DNA of 64,000 nt from Alentia gelatinosa (GCA_950022655.1 OX465584.1:56037789-56101788); one strand, 5' to 3'; counted from the stretch's first letter, positions 20,148 through 32,095 are shown. Notes: generated by a model not told the origin, from the sequence alone. Numbers and translations are program-made.

Positions 20148-20290
20148 CACCTAATACGGAGTCTCTATGCTAAGCCCATGGAGCCTACAGATCGCTACTG
20201 AGTAGAATACGGACCTCCGGAATCTCCTAGGAGAATACGGCTTTTGGGGCCACCTGACGGGCCACCTAACCGGCGTTAAAATAAACTCTT
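20148..20290. mobile_element. Family L
   Basis: TTATTACCCACCTAATACGG, GAGTCTCTATGCTAAGCCCA, GATCGCTACTGAGTAGAATA and CTCCTAGGAGAATACGG. Other copies at 28381, 51835 (inverted) and 58168. Confidence 0.75.
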
Positions 20291-20577
20291 ATTAGAGAGT
20301 AAATCTCTATTCCAAGGAAAACGTCCATTAATGCGAGGTGACCCTTGCATGTGGTTCCCCAGAAGATATACTCTGCTGTATTTAGAGGGTCCACAGTACT
20401 GAAATAATCCCGCTTGGATACTCAAGTACTATCGGATCATGCTGTGTGGTATCATTACTTTTACGTTGTATCGCTACTTCTCACAACACTACATTTTCAG
20501 TGACATAGGTGAAAGGCTCATAAGATTTGTAATTGAATGTAGATGGCGATATAGCTATGATGCGATCCGCAAAGAAT

Positions 20578-20770
20578 CTGGGCCCCGTTGAATGATATAG
20601 GGTCCTACATAAAAAACCTTTTTTCTGTATGCCATAGACAGCCAGGGACGATGTGGGTGAACTTTATTCAACGCTTATGGACGACCTTATGGATGTCTGA
20701 TACTGTCTTAGTAAACAAATTTAAATATTATCAAACGATAACCCTTGTACAGAGGTACGGGAAAGTGTCT
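20578..20770. mobile_element. Family E
   Basis: GGGCCCCGTTGAATGATATAGGG start, CTTTTTTCTGTATGCCATAG, CAGGGACGATGTGGGTGAAC, TTATTCAACGCTTATGGACG and ACGATAACCCTTGTACAG. The right end is decayed. Confidence 0.75.
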
Positions 20771-20954
20771 TTATGTAAGGTGCTAGATTATTCAAAGGCC
20801 CCGTGGAGCAACGGTTTTGACCTCAGGTCGGTATTCAGCGATCCACAAAATGTGGAGCAACACCCGCTCCCCCAGAGGGTCTGTAGAGGAAGGAATGAAC
20901 TAGATATAAAATGTACTTGATTTTGATATCATTTCCAAAATAATAATATAGAAA

Positions 20955-21091
20955 GACATGGTTAGTGTGTCTGAATGGTATCTGTTCAGAGATATTTTGG
21001 TCAGAAATACTCACCGAATTCGAAGAATGAGGTGAGTATTTCTGACCAAAATATCGAGGAACAGATGGAATTCAGACACACTCACTATGTC
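20955..21091. mobile_element. Family I hairpin, copy 3
   Basis: Clean arms: GTGTCTGAATGG...GATATTTTGGTCAGAAATAC and partner, apex GAATTCGAAGAATGAG, right end AATTCAGACACACTCAC. The companion repeat GTACGCCAC-type follows at 21140-21290. Confidence 0.88.
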
Positions 21092-21289
21092 TTTTTATTA
21101 TTATATACCTAGAAATCATTAAGAATACCATTCTACAACTCACTAAATAGGAGAATGAGTGGTCACGTGCTACAGCGGGTAGTATTATATATATATATTA
21201 CGCCACAGTGTGGACGAATGAAATCATTACTACTGGGGCATAAACCTGAGACATTCGTGCACCGGTATATAATAATATAAATATTATCA

Positions 21290-21760
21290 TTACTACTATC
21301 ATAATTAACATATTTCATCACATTTAATTGCATTAATTATCTTATATAGATTGTATATCTATCTCTCTACATTGTTTCTTTCGTTATGTACACACAACCG
21401 GATGATTACTATGATTGAAAACCAACTGTGTTGAATTGTGATCTTAATAGATAAAAAAATAAACAATAACAGGCGAAAATATGATCACCTGTCCTTTGAG
21501 CTAGGTTTTCAACTGGTTCTGCAACATCAATTCAATTTTCCAATAAAAAGTATATCTCTATCAAAGATGAAAAAATGGATGGGATCATATTACTACCCAA
21601 TGCCAGACGAAATAAACAGTATCTTTTCAAATGTGTGTGAACAGAAAAAATGCAAACTAACTTCAAAAATAGTTTGATGGTTTGAAATAACCACAAAGAA
21701 AGAGTTCTTCCCTTGTTATCATCGAGTGCACAAATATATCAGAGACCATACCGAGTGTGA
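21290..21760. other. AT-rich intergenic, no feature recognised
   Basis: The ORF 21438-21677 has no recognisable domain. Confidence 0.35.
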
Positions 21761-21762
21761 TA

Positions 21763-22051
21763 TTATAGAGGAAACCTATCAGAGTTTAGGGTCTGAGCTC
21801 CCATCGAGTTTGAATCACGTATTAATTCACATGGTGAAGCCGCGTGAATTACATAGTGATTTATACGAGACAGGATGGAGCTCTGAACCTAAACTTGATT
21901 GGGTTTCTGAATTGATCTCACCCATTAACATTAACTGAAGGGCTATCATTTCAGACCTAATCCCCCATTGGATATTTTTTCTTAAATATCTAATGAGCGT
22001 TAGATACAAGTTCCTAATGTTAGATCTATGGGGAAAAATACCAGAGGTGAG

Positions 22052-22055
<4 letters not shown>
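21763..22055 (-). mobile_element. TCH-D element
   Basis: Tail TATAGAGGAAACCTATCAGA, hairpin apex TTCACATGGTGAAGCCGCGT, right terminus ACCAGAGGTGAGATAAA. It abuts an (AT)n run. Confidence 0.9.
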
Positions 22056-22082
<27 letters not shown>

Positions 22083-22086
22083 CTAT
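22056..22086. repeat. (AT)n microsatellite between two TCH elements
   Basis: About 12 AT units separating the TC terminus of D from the tail end of TCH-A. Confidence 0.9.
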
Positions 22087-22368
22087 CAAGACACGTCACA
22101 AGTTTGAATCTGAGTTTATTTATGCCACACATTTTGTTGGCTCCATAATTTCACGAGTCGAAGACGAGTGACATTACGGATCCAACAAAATGAGTGGCAT
22201 AAATAAGCTCAAACTCAAATGAGTGGCGTCTAGATTTTATCCTACCCCGCTTCCATATTTTTTCAGTATCAGAAAGTAGTGGCATAAACAACATTTTATG
22301 TCACCACCCATGACATAAACAAATCCCATGTTAATCCTATGGCGTTTTTCATTAGGGGTAGGATAAAT
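22085..22368 (-). mobile_element. TCH-A element
   Basis: Tail ATCAAGACACGTCACAAG at the left, hairpin with apex CACGAGTCGAAGACGAGTGA, inner TTATCCTACCCCGCTTCC, and TC terminus ATTAGGGGTAGGATAAA at the right. Confidence 0.9.
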
Positions 22369-22739
22369 ATATATATATATACACACATATATCTCCTAGG
22401 TATCCAGGTGTGGTCAGAGAGGTGTGATAGCCCAGAGTGGATGTGAATAGTACAGCAGCATACAGGTGAGTGACAAATAGGTCATACCCCCCACCCTCCA
22501 TTCACAAAGTATTCCTGTCCTACGGTGTGCATAGACCATATATAGATCCCCGGTTACATTGGCGCATGTAGAATAGAAAGAGTGAATAGAGCCTGAATAG
22601 TTGGTAGTTGTGGATCAGCTGTCACGTAGAAAAAAAAGGTAAAAGTGGATGAATAGTTCAGTTACTATCTCCCACCAATTTCTAACGGCTACCTCAGTGC
22701 AACTGGGAGATGTTTCATTGACAAGGTGTTGCATAGACT

Positions 22740-23130
22740 TGTTGGGTTGAAGCGATCACTGATGGTCTAAGACCTATTTGGATATAGTTGCGTCATACAT
22801 GGTAATTTGAATATGCAACAGAAACGGTCACTATCAACGATCGTCACTACTATAAAACACCTCCCTGGTCTACAAACCTATCCCTCCTTAAGTGGAATTC
22901 ACACGGTGGGATTCATGTACATCACAGGGTTCAAAATCTCATGAGATATTTGTCATTTTTAGGGGTAAATGTCGCCAATAATTGCAGGGGAAAAACTTGT
23001 CGCAGAGAAATGGAACCCTACAATTTAGACGACAAAATTGTGTTTGAGTACAGAATCTCAGCAGGATTTGTTTCAGACAAACACCCTGTGAGGTACATGA
23101 ATCCCGTTGTGTGAGTCCCGATTCAGATCC
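22740..23130. mobile_element. Family S element with companion hairpin
   Basis: 22740-22870 (GCGATCACTGATGGTCTAAG, AACGGTCACTATCAACGATC) reappears inverted at 50765-50960. 22890-23130 has inverted ends GGAATTCACACGGTGGGATT and CATGAATCCCGTTGTGTGAG around CACCCTGTGAGG; related copies at 37012 and 52040. The interval 22380-22735 shows nothing recognisable. Confidence 0.65.
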
Positions 23131-23484
23131 GTTTTGACTGCTAGTCGGCGTTTGTGCTGCAAGCCAAAGCGAATACAGAAAATAGTGTGGAAATACGGGC
23201 ATACTTTCCGGGCTTAATAATGCACGTTGTGGTGTGTAAACTGCAGAGTAATCTATTGATATGCAGACGTGAATGTACCCAATAAAGTAATTCATTATCC
23301 ATCGTTTACGGAGCCTCGATCCATACTAAACCCATAGGGAGTGTGTAATTCACCGGGCGGAGATTACGGGTGGTCGTAATCTCCGGCCTACACAAAGCGG
23401 AGATTACGGAAAAAGTCCTATTTAACAAAATAGCGTGTAATAAGATCGGCGGTCATTTTGTCCTTTCTTTAATAGCTTAAATTT

Positions 23485-23645
23485 GCAATGCTGAATGATA
23501 CATGTATATAAACTGGTTTCAGATACAAACGGTAGCAATCTCCTCGGTCCTCACATTTACTCAGATATTACTATGTGTCTAGTCCTCGTAGATTACGGCC
23601 GGGTGTATCTGAAACCAGTCAATATTGTGTATTTATATACAGTGG
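23485..23645. mobile_element. Family M, diverged copy
   Basis: AACTGGTTTCAGATACAAAC and GTATCTGAAACCAGTCAATA as inverted ends; the centre differs from other copies. Confidence 0.65.
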
Positions 23646-23689
23646 TGATATCCCCACTTGTGCATAACAGCTCAAGCTGCAAGTCGTGA

Positions 23690-24340
23690 GACAACATGTC
23701 TAATATTTAGAATCCTGTATCACGTCGAAAATGCATGGTTGGTTGATTTATAGGGCCAATATGCTAATATCATTCCGATTATAAGACAGCTCAAAGTATC
23801 TATGACGACTCCAATTGTCTAAAATGATAAATTAACAAGAGTGTCTGACATATTTGGTAAACTGCAGATTTAAAAGAAAAACATTCACTACTTTCTACTG
23901 TTAAAGAAAAAAAACTAAACTGAAAGTATGTGGTGATGCTGAATCGGCGGGATTGGGGCTTCTATCAGCTTTGATTTGAATCCGTATTTGAGCCTGACAC
24001 CGATCCGTCCTGCCACTTGACCCGCATGTTCCAGCCGCATGTTTAACTCTTTCTGTCCGAGCCTGATTGGAGAGCACAGGCACTATAGGACGAGGCATAA
24101 TACCTCTATAAACCCCAAGGGGACGAGACTATCGCTGTATGGTGTCTGTTTGTCGTATGGGCGTCACTTAGCAACCTTTAGATACCAGTTACTATAGTTA
24201 CTTGTCGAATACCCATAGAGTATAATAATGAACATGGTATTTTTTATTAATTGTGAAAAAATGGTGTAAATCTATTCATTATTTCTCATAAAACATAACG
24301 TTTGTGATGGTGACACATAAACATAAATATATTTTTAAAC
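23690..24340. other. Intergenic, no feature recognised
   Basis: Only a TTTAACTCTTTCTGTCC box at 24041 is notable, because its complement borders the minisatellite at its far end (GAAAGAGTTAA, about 24573). Confidence 0.35.
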
Positions 24341-24341
24341 A

Positions 24342-24567
24342 ATGCCTGGAGGCATTGCTCGTCCCCTGGGTGGGAATGCCTCCAGGCATTGCTCGTCCCC
24401 TGGGTGGGAATGCCTCCAGGCATTGCTCGTCCCCTGGGTGGGAATGCCTCCAGGCATTGCTCGTCCCCTGGGTGGGAATGCCTCCAGGCATTGCTCGTCC
24501 CCTGGGTGGGAATGCCTCCAGGCATTGCTCGTCCCCTGGGTGGGAATGCCTCCAGGCATTGCTCGGA
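24342..24567. repeat. 34-bp minisatellite with a palindromic core (type 1)
   Basis: Nearly seven units. The consensus begins ATGCCTCCAGGCAT (a 14-base palindrome), then TGCTCGTCCCCTGGGTGGGA. It is bordered on the right by GACTGAAAGAGTTAA. Units are almost identical, suggesting recent expansion. All six ORFs across it are artefacts. Confidence 0.96.
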
Positions 24568-24726
24568 CTGAAAGAGTTAATACCCGGCGTATTCAGGATG
24601 AGCTCCATCGACGTATAGCAGAGAGCGAGGTGCTTCAGGTTAGAAATTGCGGCTTCGGTATAGGATGGGATACCTGTACACAGGATTTCCATCATCACTG
24701 GTTGTAAACCACGAGAGGTTAACACA

Positions 24727-25075
24727 TATTATTATATACCTGTGGTAGTATATCCTACACATACTGCCCGCTCCTACCCATGTCGTATTCATACCCGTAC
24801 GACACCTAGGTGACGTATGGGGTATGTATGTAGCGTACGGGGCATGTACGGCGGCAAAATCCAAATATTCCCGCAGTAGCAAAGTTAAAAATTCGATATT
24901 TTAAGGTATATAATAATAGAGAAACAGGCTGACTGTCTCCGTACGGATAAAATACGCGGTAAAATCGGCGATCAGATGAACCGATGCCGGAGGCAGAGGT
25001 TCATCTGATCGCCGATTTTACCGCGTATTTTATCCGTACGGAGACAGTAACCCTGTTTCTCTATAGTATTACTAT
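24727..25075. mobile_element. Family J (inverted) followed by intact K hairpin
   Basis: 24727-24912 is J in reverse (TATACCTGTGGTAGTATATC ... TTAAAAATTCGATATTTTAA). 24915-25075 is K: GAAACAGGCTGACTGTCTCC, arms GGCGATCAGATGAACC and partner, apex GATGCCGGAGGCAG. Confidence 0.88.
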
Positions 25076-25220
25076 ACACCTATGGCCGAACATGTATGAA
25101 ATACTGCCCGCTGCTAGGGGTGTAGTATAAATAATGTTCGCGCCCGCTGTGAGAGCGGGCCGTAGTGAATTGCAATAGTCTTTGTGGTCTTTGTAAAGTT
25201 AATAATAGGGCGTTTTTAAT

Positions 25221-25400
25221 GATTGGGAGGTGTATAGTAATAAGAAAACGCAGTAACTCAGCCTGTACGGTGTCCGTTCTTGGTCATTTGATGAAAAAAT
25301 ACGGCCCTCCCACATGCGGTGTCGGGCCGTGTTTTCATCATCAAATGACCTCGAACGGCCATCCGTACGGGCTCAGTAACCACGTTTTCTCATATTACAA
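25221..25400. mobile_element. K-like hairpin (variant K2)
   Basis: Arms GAAAACGCAGTAACTCAGCC and GGGCTCAGTAACCACGTTTTC, inner GGTCATTTGATGAAAAAATA with its partner. A weaker relative lies at 44925-45115. Confidence 0.75.
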
Positions 25401-25699
25401 CTGCCAGCAATAAACTGAACCCAGGAATTGTCATATTGCAGGGTATATCACTAGGGACTATTTTCCAGCTCTATTTCACAAAGGGACTATTTTCCCGTAT
25501 ATCAGGGCTTTGAGGCCGTGTACTACGGATTTAGTTATTATATCACCCTCTGTAACTATATTTGTATATATGCTGGACTCTGGTGTGTGCGAGGTATCAT
25601 ATGTAGTATACGGAAACAGGGTTACTGTGGCTGCACTTGATATTAAATACGCGGTAACATTTTACCACGCACAGACAGACTATACCTGTTTTCGTATTA

Positions 25700-25890
25700 T
25701 CATATACCTTAATATATCCAATTTTTAACTTTGCTTCTGGGCGAGTTTTTGAATTTCGCCGCTGTATATGCCCCATATGCCACATACATACCCTGTACAT
25801 CACCTAGGTGTCGTACAGATATAGATACGACATGGGTAGGAGCGGGCAGAATGTGTAGGATATACTACCACAGGTTTATGATAATAGATT
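25700..25890 (+). mobile_element. Family J repeat
   Basis: TATACCTTAATATATCCAATTTTTAAC start region, GTACATCACCTAGGTGTCGT palindrome, ATACTACCACAGG end. Confidence 0.8.
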
Positions 25891-26205
25891 GTACCCCTGA
25901 TAAAAACTGCATCAGAAGAAGATGAAATGTTTGTATTTTTCGAGCAATACTTTTTTGTTTTTAAGTACGTCGGCAGAGGACCATCTTTACTTTTATTTTA
26001 GGACAGGCGTCTACCTATCTGAAGCCAGGGGTCCACGATTAACATATAGACCTTATGCCCGGCATCCTCCTACTAGAATAGGCATTTAAGACATCCCGAT
26101 GCATTACAATGCATAATATCAACAAACATAAACTGTCAGCAACCTCTTTAACATAGTAGGAACATCGGCGTACATCGTAATCGGAACATAGTAATATAAG
26201 GCCTA

Positions 26206-26518
26206 CTCCCATAAGATCTCACACTCTCTAAGTGGTATTCTCTACTCTTACTACGTTCTATGGGAGAAGAATTCATGATCAACTAGGCTTAGAGCCTTGA
26301 GAATCCACATGCCTACCTCCTGTGCTAAAGACGTACATCAATGCAACCCAAAGATTCCTATAATCTCAATGATGCCACCTAGCGGGAATACTGTGTGCCA
26401 GTGGAGTCTCAAGGCTCTAAGCCTAGTTCGTTAAGAATTCTTCCCCCATAGAGCGTAGTTAGAATCTTGTACAGAATACCACTTAGAGAGTGTGAGATCT
26501 TATGAGAGGGGTGCACCC
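26206..26518. mobile_element. Family R palindromic element, full copy
   Basis: Inverted ends CCCATAAGATCTCACACTCT and GAGTGTGAGATCTTATGAGA, and inner arms ACTAGGCTTAGAGCCTTGAG with its complement. Confidence 0.9.
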
Positions 26519-26805
26519 AGACGATTTGGAGCCCAGTGGACTCCTGGCTTAAGTCTGAAAAGCTTTTATCCCCTAGTGGTTTATGGGCAGTTGCGGACGG
26601 ACGTTGGTGACGAATATGTCTCAAGTGATTCTATTTATTGCCTTAGTGGCGTACCAGGAAAAGCACAATAACTGTCTGGCTATACAGATACTATGCTCTG
26701 AAATTGCTATTTCTATATCACTTCACGCGGCCGGCCTCATAGTGTTTTGGTACGCACACTATTGGTATATATATGCTTCAATGTACAAGCCAAGTAGCAG
26801 GGAAA

Positions 26806-26895
26806 TAATTCCCGTTGAATAATCTAGGATCTTACATGAAGACCCTTTTCTGTACCTCGTACGAGGGTTCTTGTTTGATGATATTTAACCCTCTA
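26806..26895. mobile_element. Family E terminal fragment
   Basis: CCCGTTGAATAATCTAGGAT, TGAAGACCCTTTTCTGTACC, TCGTACGAGGG. Only one end is present. Confidence 0.7.
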
Positions 26896-27357
26896 AGGAC
26901 GGGTGCCTGTGGCCAAGCTACCGCCTGGAGGACGGGTGCTGGTGGTACGTTATTATTCAACAGGTTCAGATGAATATATTGCTCTGTATATACTTCAAAT
27001 CAACATTGAGATACTTAATTAACATATTCCTCCTTGACAATTTTGTGGGAATATAATTGGGTCAGTAGATAGGCCACCGGATTTACAACGATACATGTAC
27101 AGTGATTAACCCTTCAAGAGCCACGCATCATTCACCATGTATCCAATTGTGGTGTTTGTATGGCCGGCTTTTGTGGTCAATGTTGTTAAACAAAATAAAA
27201 AATTAGAAACTTCCAGTAAATCTGTATTTTTCATCAAAATTTTCTGATATTTTGAAGAGTTACTGGCAACATGTCCTGTAATTTTCATAATTCTGTGATA
27301 TTTTTTCAAAATGTTACAAAGGAACAAATACAGCATTGTTCCTCCATGTCCCTGGGA

Positions 27358-27588
27358 ATGCCATATGACATTGTCCTGTCATGGTCAGGGGATGCCATAT
27401 GGCATTGTCCTGTCATGGTCAGGGATGCCATATGGCATTGTCCTGCCATGGCCAGGGGATGCCATATGGCATTGTCTTGCTATGGCCAGGGGAATGCCAT
27501 ATGGCATTGTCCTGCCATGGCCAGTGGAATGCCATATGACATTGTCCTGCCATGACCAGGGGAATGCCATATGCATTGCCCTGCCAGA
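27358..27588. repeat. 34-bp minisatellite with a palindromic core (type 2)
   Basis: About 6.5 units of ATGCCATATGGCAT plus TGTCCTGCCATGGCCAGGGG, with 34-35 bp spacing. It is followed by CAGAAAGGGTTAA. Units vary more than in the 24.3 kb array. Confidence 0.95.
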
Positions 27589-27973
27589 AAGGGTTAAGAA
27601 GGGCAGTAAAGTTATTGTCAAATTGAACCTACTTGAATTTTAAATGCTGCACGCTCCAGTTCTCAACCGTAAACCTACCGAAGCGTTGACGACAAAGGTG
27701 GTTGTTGACCTGGAGGTCATCCCACAGTGACTGCAGCTCTCGGAATCTGAGCTTCTTCTGTGTTTTTTTTATCTGTGTGTATTCTGTACAGATATTTTAT
27801 AGAGAGTAAATACCGTTTAGTAGGAACGGTCATGCTATATTTTGAACGTTTAAAGTTGTCTGGTATCCCCCTCCATAGTGTTTATTTATTGGGAGGAGTG
27901 ATTCTGTTATGAAACCTGTAAGACTGATAAATGAGTGGATAGTCTGTGATTTATTCAATATTGAATACTAAGG

Positions 27974-28246
27974 ATTGCTCTCTCTCTGTGTCTCTCTGTG
28001 CTCTGTGTCTCTCTGTCTCTCTGTCTCTCTCTCTCTCCCTCTCTCTCTCTCTCTCTGTCTCTCTCTACCTGTCTCACTCTCTCTCTGTCTCTCTCTACCT
28101 GTCTCACTCTCTCCCTGTCTCTCTCTCTCTGTCTCTCTCTCTGTCTCTTTGTCTCCCTCTCTGTCTCTCTCTCCCTGTCTCGCTCTCTCCCTGTCTCTCT
28201 CTCTGTCTCTCTCTCTCTGTCTCTCTGTCTCTCTCTCTCTTCCTCC
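27974..28246. repeat. (CT)n-type microsatellite
   Basis: About 270 bp of CTCTCTGTCTC variants. The many Leu/Ser and Arg/Glu ORFs on both strands are artefacts. Confidence 0.97.
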
Positions 28247-28380
28247 CTTTCCATGGAGAGAAAACGATTAAGGCAACTGGTCTACAACAAACATAGTTGT
28301 CGAAAATGTGTATTATTACTAGTTTAAAACCTTTTTCATGAGGAGAACACTTGTCTTTGATAACTCTGTGCATGTGCTAC

Positions 28381-28500
28381 TTTATTACCCACCGAATACG
28401 GAGTCCCTTTTCTAAACCTATGGAGCCTACAGATTACGACTGAGGAGAATACGGAATGCCGTATTCTTCTCAGTAGATTACGTTCTTTTGCCACCTTATG
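28381..28500. mobile_element. Family L
   Basis: TTATTACCCACCGAATACGG, GAGCCTACAGATTACGACTG, with the outer GAATACGG pair. Confidence 0.7.
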
Positions 28501-28599
28501 CACACTTTAGGAACTATTTTATACAAATAATAGACGGCGCTTACGTCGAGTTTCTCATCATTTATATGATTTTGTTTCTAATAGATAGTTGAAAGGAAT

Positions 28600-28765
28600 G
28601 TAATAAATATAGCATTCCCATGATTTTTGATCTGCGTGGTTGTATTCTTCTTGAAGTTGACACGACGTAATACTACTTGCTAGCACTCAGATATTACTAC
28701 TAACTACGAGAATGTGACCAATCATGATCAAAGTCATGGTAATAGTGTGTATTTATCTCATGAAA
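28600..28765. mobile_element. Family N hairpin
   Basis: CCATGATTTTTGATCTGCGT and AAAGTCATGGTAATAGTGTG form the arms; the apex is near CTTGCTAGCACTCAGATATT. Confidence 0.65.
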
Positions 28766-28924
28766 AATATAATCTGCCACGGCTACCCAATAGTGCTGTA
28801 TAATATATTGATTGCATCAGGGGTATCACCATGTGTGTGATATGACTTCTTTAAACTATGTTTAAATTGATAGCTCTATTAAAAATTATCAGAATTTGCC
28901 TGCATATCTTTTCATTCATGTGCC

Positions 28925-29560
28925 ACTTTACTGAGCGTGAGCAACACGCACTTATACTTTGTCTAAAGGTTAAAATGGTCACATAAAACTACTGCAACAA
29001 AACTATCCCTTCACCATCTGCGTGCTAACACTATGACATTGGGAAAGGACCAGAGTGCCAGTGTTTCAGTGTCTTCGAGGCGTGGACCAATCACTAGAGA
29101 CTGAAGTACCTCATTGTCTCACTGGTGCTTGATACATTTGGATCCTACAGTCTCAAGCCGGGGACAGACCAAGCGAGCCAAGGCAGCGATCTCTGGAATC
29201 GCTACCACAAATTGGCATGTATGTGAGATATTATTTCATAGGAATATATCCTGCCTATAATTTATCATCTTGGAAGCAATGACCAGGTGAAGTATGAAAT
29301 AATAGCTCACATATAGGCCATTTTGTGTTGGCCATTACGGAACTCGCTGCATTACTCGCTTGGTGTGTCCCAGGCTTTAGGCAGTTCCAGGAATCGCAAA
29401 TAAGTTGACTGGATGCAAGTGGGTTACGGAAAATGATCCACATTGACTAAACATAACCCAAACCTTTTGATTATCATCTAATCTTATGATTCCACGCTTA
29501 TTTATCAGCGACGAACCTACAATTTGCTCCTATATAGTTCTTTTGATAGGACCCCAGCTG
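28925..29560 (+). repeat. Family X repeat carrying a nested Y element
   Basis: X text (ACTTTGTCTAAAGGTTAAAA, GACATTGGGAAAGGACCAG, CAAACCTTTTGATTATCATC) is interrupted at 29153-29380 by Y. The uninterrupted order is seen at 52965. Confidence 0.78.
29153..29380. mobile_element. Family Y palindromic element, copy 1
   Basis: Inverted ends AAGCCGGGGACAGACCAAGC and CTTGGTGTGTCCCAGGCTTT, then CAGCGATCTCTGGAATCGC. Second copy at 44082. Confidence 0.85.
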
Positions 29561-29980
29561 CATGACAGCCCAAGGGGATGGCCTCCTTAGTACGAAGGTG
29601 GGTACTTATGTATGTATATGGTAAACTGCTGGGTGTCCAGGCATGTCTAGCTGTTATCATGATGCCTAAAGGGAAGTTCAAGAACATTTACTACAACCAG
29701 TAGGCATATGATATGCGTGCAAAAGAGACTATAACAGGTCTATCTCTACTTAAATTGTCGTGTTTATTATGAAAACTACCTGTCTTGGCCACACGCCAAG
29801 TATATATTGTTTCACATTGTGAATCAGGTAAATAGTTAAATATGTAATTGTGAGGGATAGAAGGGCGTTGAACTAGGGGAAATCGTTTAGTTCTATGATG
29901 TGAAACTGTTTGGCACTCCCTTTTAAGTGGTGACGAAGGATCTGACTTCATTAAAACGGAGTCTCCATACTGAACCTATA

Positions 29981-30297
29981 AGGCCTGTTTCCATTGGCCG
30001 ATTTCCCGTCACCGATCGACAGTCAGGAACCACTGACGGACTTTTGGCACTGTTGACCCAAAATCGATCAATGGAAACGACCCGACTTGTGAAATGACCC
30101 ACGACTTTTTCTGCTTAGATTATGCAATGTGGCACCACCCACCACTGAGTGAAAGCTTGGTCACTGAGTAAAATCAACGACCCTTACTGATTTTTCGATA
30201 CCAACGCACAGTCGGTGGCACCACTGACAAACTTTCTGGGTAACTCAAAAAATCTCCACCGTTTTCGTCGGTCAATGGAAACGGCCCGATAGAGCCT
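29981..30297. mobile_element. Family P element, full copy
   Basis: Ends GGCCTGTTTCCATTGGCCGA and GGTCAATGGAAACGGCC. The interior has CCGATCGACAGTCAGGAACC, an inner GATCAATGGAAACG and TGAAATGACCCACG. Confidence 0.85.
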
Positions 30298-30424
30298 ACA
30301 GGGCGTTACGGAGTAGAACACGGGAAAAACATAACTAGTATGCAAAGTAGTGCATGGAAAGATCGGCGGCTATTCATTGCCTTTCGTTTGATAACTAAAG
30401 TTTGGAATTCTGAAAAATATATAT

Positions 30425-30545
30425 AACATTACCATGATTTTTATCGGTATGGTCGTGGTCTCCTCGTGGTCGACACTAAACAATATCCTCGCATTCGCTT
30501 GGATATTACTGCGCGTCTCGTGAACTTCATTTATTTTCATCAAAG
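30425..30545. mobile_element. Family N fragment
   Basis: CATTACCATGATTTTTATCG, CTCGCATTCGCTTGGATATT, GCGCGTCTCGTG. The right arm is lost. Confidence 0.55.
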
Positions 30546-30837
30546 ATCATTTGAATGGTTCTATATTTGATTCCTGCCCATGTCGAGATAGACCAGTAGG
30601 TGCCATTATTCGCCTTTCTAATGGACTATACCATAATGATTAAAAGAAATTGTGTTATTCTGACTTGAGAATATTGTGAGTAGAAAGGAATTATGATTAC
30701 ATTTTGATATTTCCCAATATATATTTTACATTACTTTATGGGGATATTCAATAGGTCCTTTTATGTCTATCTATGCGCAGAAGATCCTGATAGGAAAATT
30801 GAATAGGAAGATAATCGCACCAGATTTTAATACATAG

Positions 30838-30985
30838 ACAATATGGACTGGTTTCAGATACAAGCGGCCGTATGCTCCGAGGAGTTGACGCATAGTAATA
30901 TCCGAGCGTATGCGAGGATATTGCGCAGAGTCAACTCTGAGGGGCATAGAACCGCTTGTATCTAAAACCAGTCTATATTTTATTT
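30838..30985. mobile_element. Family M hairpin, intact
   Basis: GACTGGTTTCAGATACAAGC and GCTTGTATCTAAAACCAGTC as ends, apex ATCCGAGCGTATGCGAGGAT. A GCATACGG-rich companion repeat follows at 31000-31140 and is inverted at 57845-58005. Confidence 0.85.
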
Positions 30986-31449
30986 ATTAAGTGGCATGTC
31001 AATATCAGTTCGTTTTAGTTATGCACTATTTTTTCGTATGCGCCACCCGGAGCATACAACATATCCGTATGCGCTGGGTACATCCATACAAACTCCCTAT
31101 GTGTTTTCTATGGACACTTTGTATTTGGTGAATAATATAAATTCTTACTACTCACTGGAATATTTACAATAGTCCATAACGCAGCCACCCGTAACCACGT
31201 ACACAGTATCTAGTGGTGACCATTGCCCTCTACCTCCACATAAACACTTCACCGCAGGTGGTCACCCGCAGATATATCCACGTATGACCTCCATGAGTGA
31301 ACTAGGGGTAAATGGTATGTTCAGCATTAATAAATGAGCTGGAATTGTAAATAAATAATAAATGAAAGGTTTGGGTTATATTCAGTCTATGTGTCATTTT
31401 CTGTAATACACTTGCACACAGTAAGGGCCACTACTGGAAGGATAGAGAT

Positions 31450-31765
31450 TTAGGATTTACCTTTTTTAAATTTTATTCATTCAATAAAGTTTAATGACAG
31501 ATGCATTCGCCTATTGGCGATCTTCCACCTATTCCGCCTATTGGCGATCATCAGACATATCATTCAAATATCCTTCTGTCACATTTCTTATTAACAACAT
31601 TTCACAGTATATCAGTGCAAATGTATATATAATGATCTTATGATCATATTATTCCTAGTAATTCTGTTTTCACTGCTCTTTTAAAAATTCCACCTCTTGG
31701 GAGGTCTTGTATTTCTGGTCGTGGTGTATTCCATATCTGTACCCATGCACCGATGCACAACCTAC
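31450..31765 (-). mobile_element. LINE 3' end (C-terminus of ORF2 and 3' UTR)
   Basis: Minus strand: VQIWNTPRPEIQDLPRGGIF followed by KRAVKTELLGII and a stop at 31644-31646. WN-(L)P-EI--L-----FKR-VK is the typical end of CR1/L2-type reverse transcriptase ORFs. AATAAA and an A/T-rich end follow to about 31450. The element is 5'-truncated to about 300 bp and lies between two X fragments (31300-31435 and 31785-32095, minus). Confidence 0.7.
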
Positions 31766-31784
31766 AATGCATATATGCTAACTA

Positions 31785-32095
31785 GGAGCAAATAGTATGT
31801 TCATCATTGATGAAGGAGCGTGCAATTATAAATGAAAAGGTTTGGGTTACATTCAATATAAGGATAGCTTTCTGTAATCCACTTCCACCCAGTCAAATAT
31901 ATCAGCACCAATAGGTCAATCAGGTATTTCGATCTCCAGTGATTGATCATGGTCAGCTGAGCATGCCTCTAAAACACTGAGACACTGGCACCCTGTTCCT
32001 TTCCCACTATCATAGTCAATAGCACATAGATGGTGAAGGGATAGTTTTCTGGAAGCATGCTGAAAGGGTATATGTGACTACTCTAGCCTTAAGGC
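31785..32095 (-). repeat. Family X repeat
   Basis: ATAGTATGTTCATCATTGAT, AGGTATTTCGATC, GAGACACTGGCACCCTGTTC, in the same order as 12610-13009. Confidence 0.75.

Noticed and set aside
24279..24725. ORFs up to 148 codons on both strands, and a CRISPR-like look of evenly spaced repeats
   Set aside because: A plain 34-bp tandem repeat without unique spacers; eukaryotic context; no Cas genes.
27946..28373. Several ORFs of Leu/Ser or Arg/Glu repeats
   Set aside because: Direct translation of a CT microsatellite in all frames.
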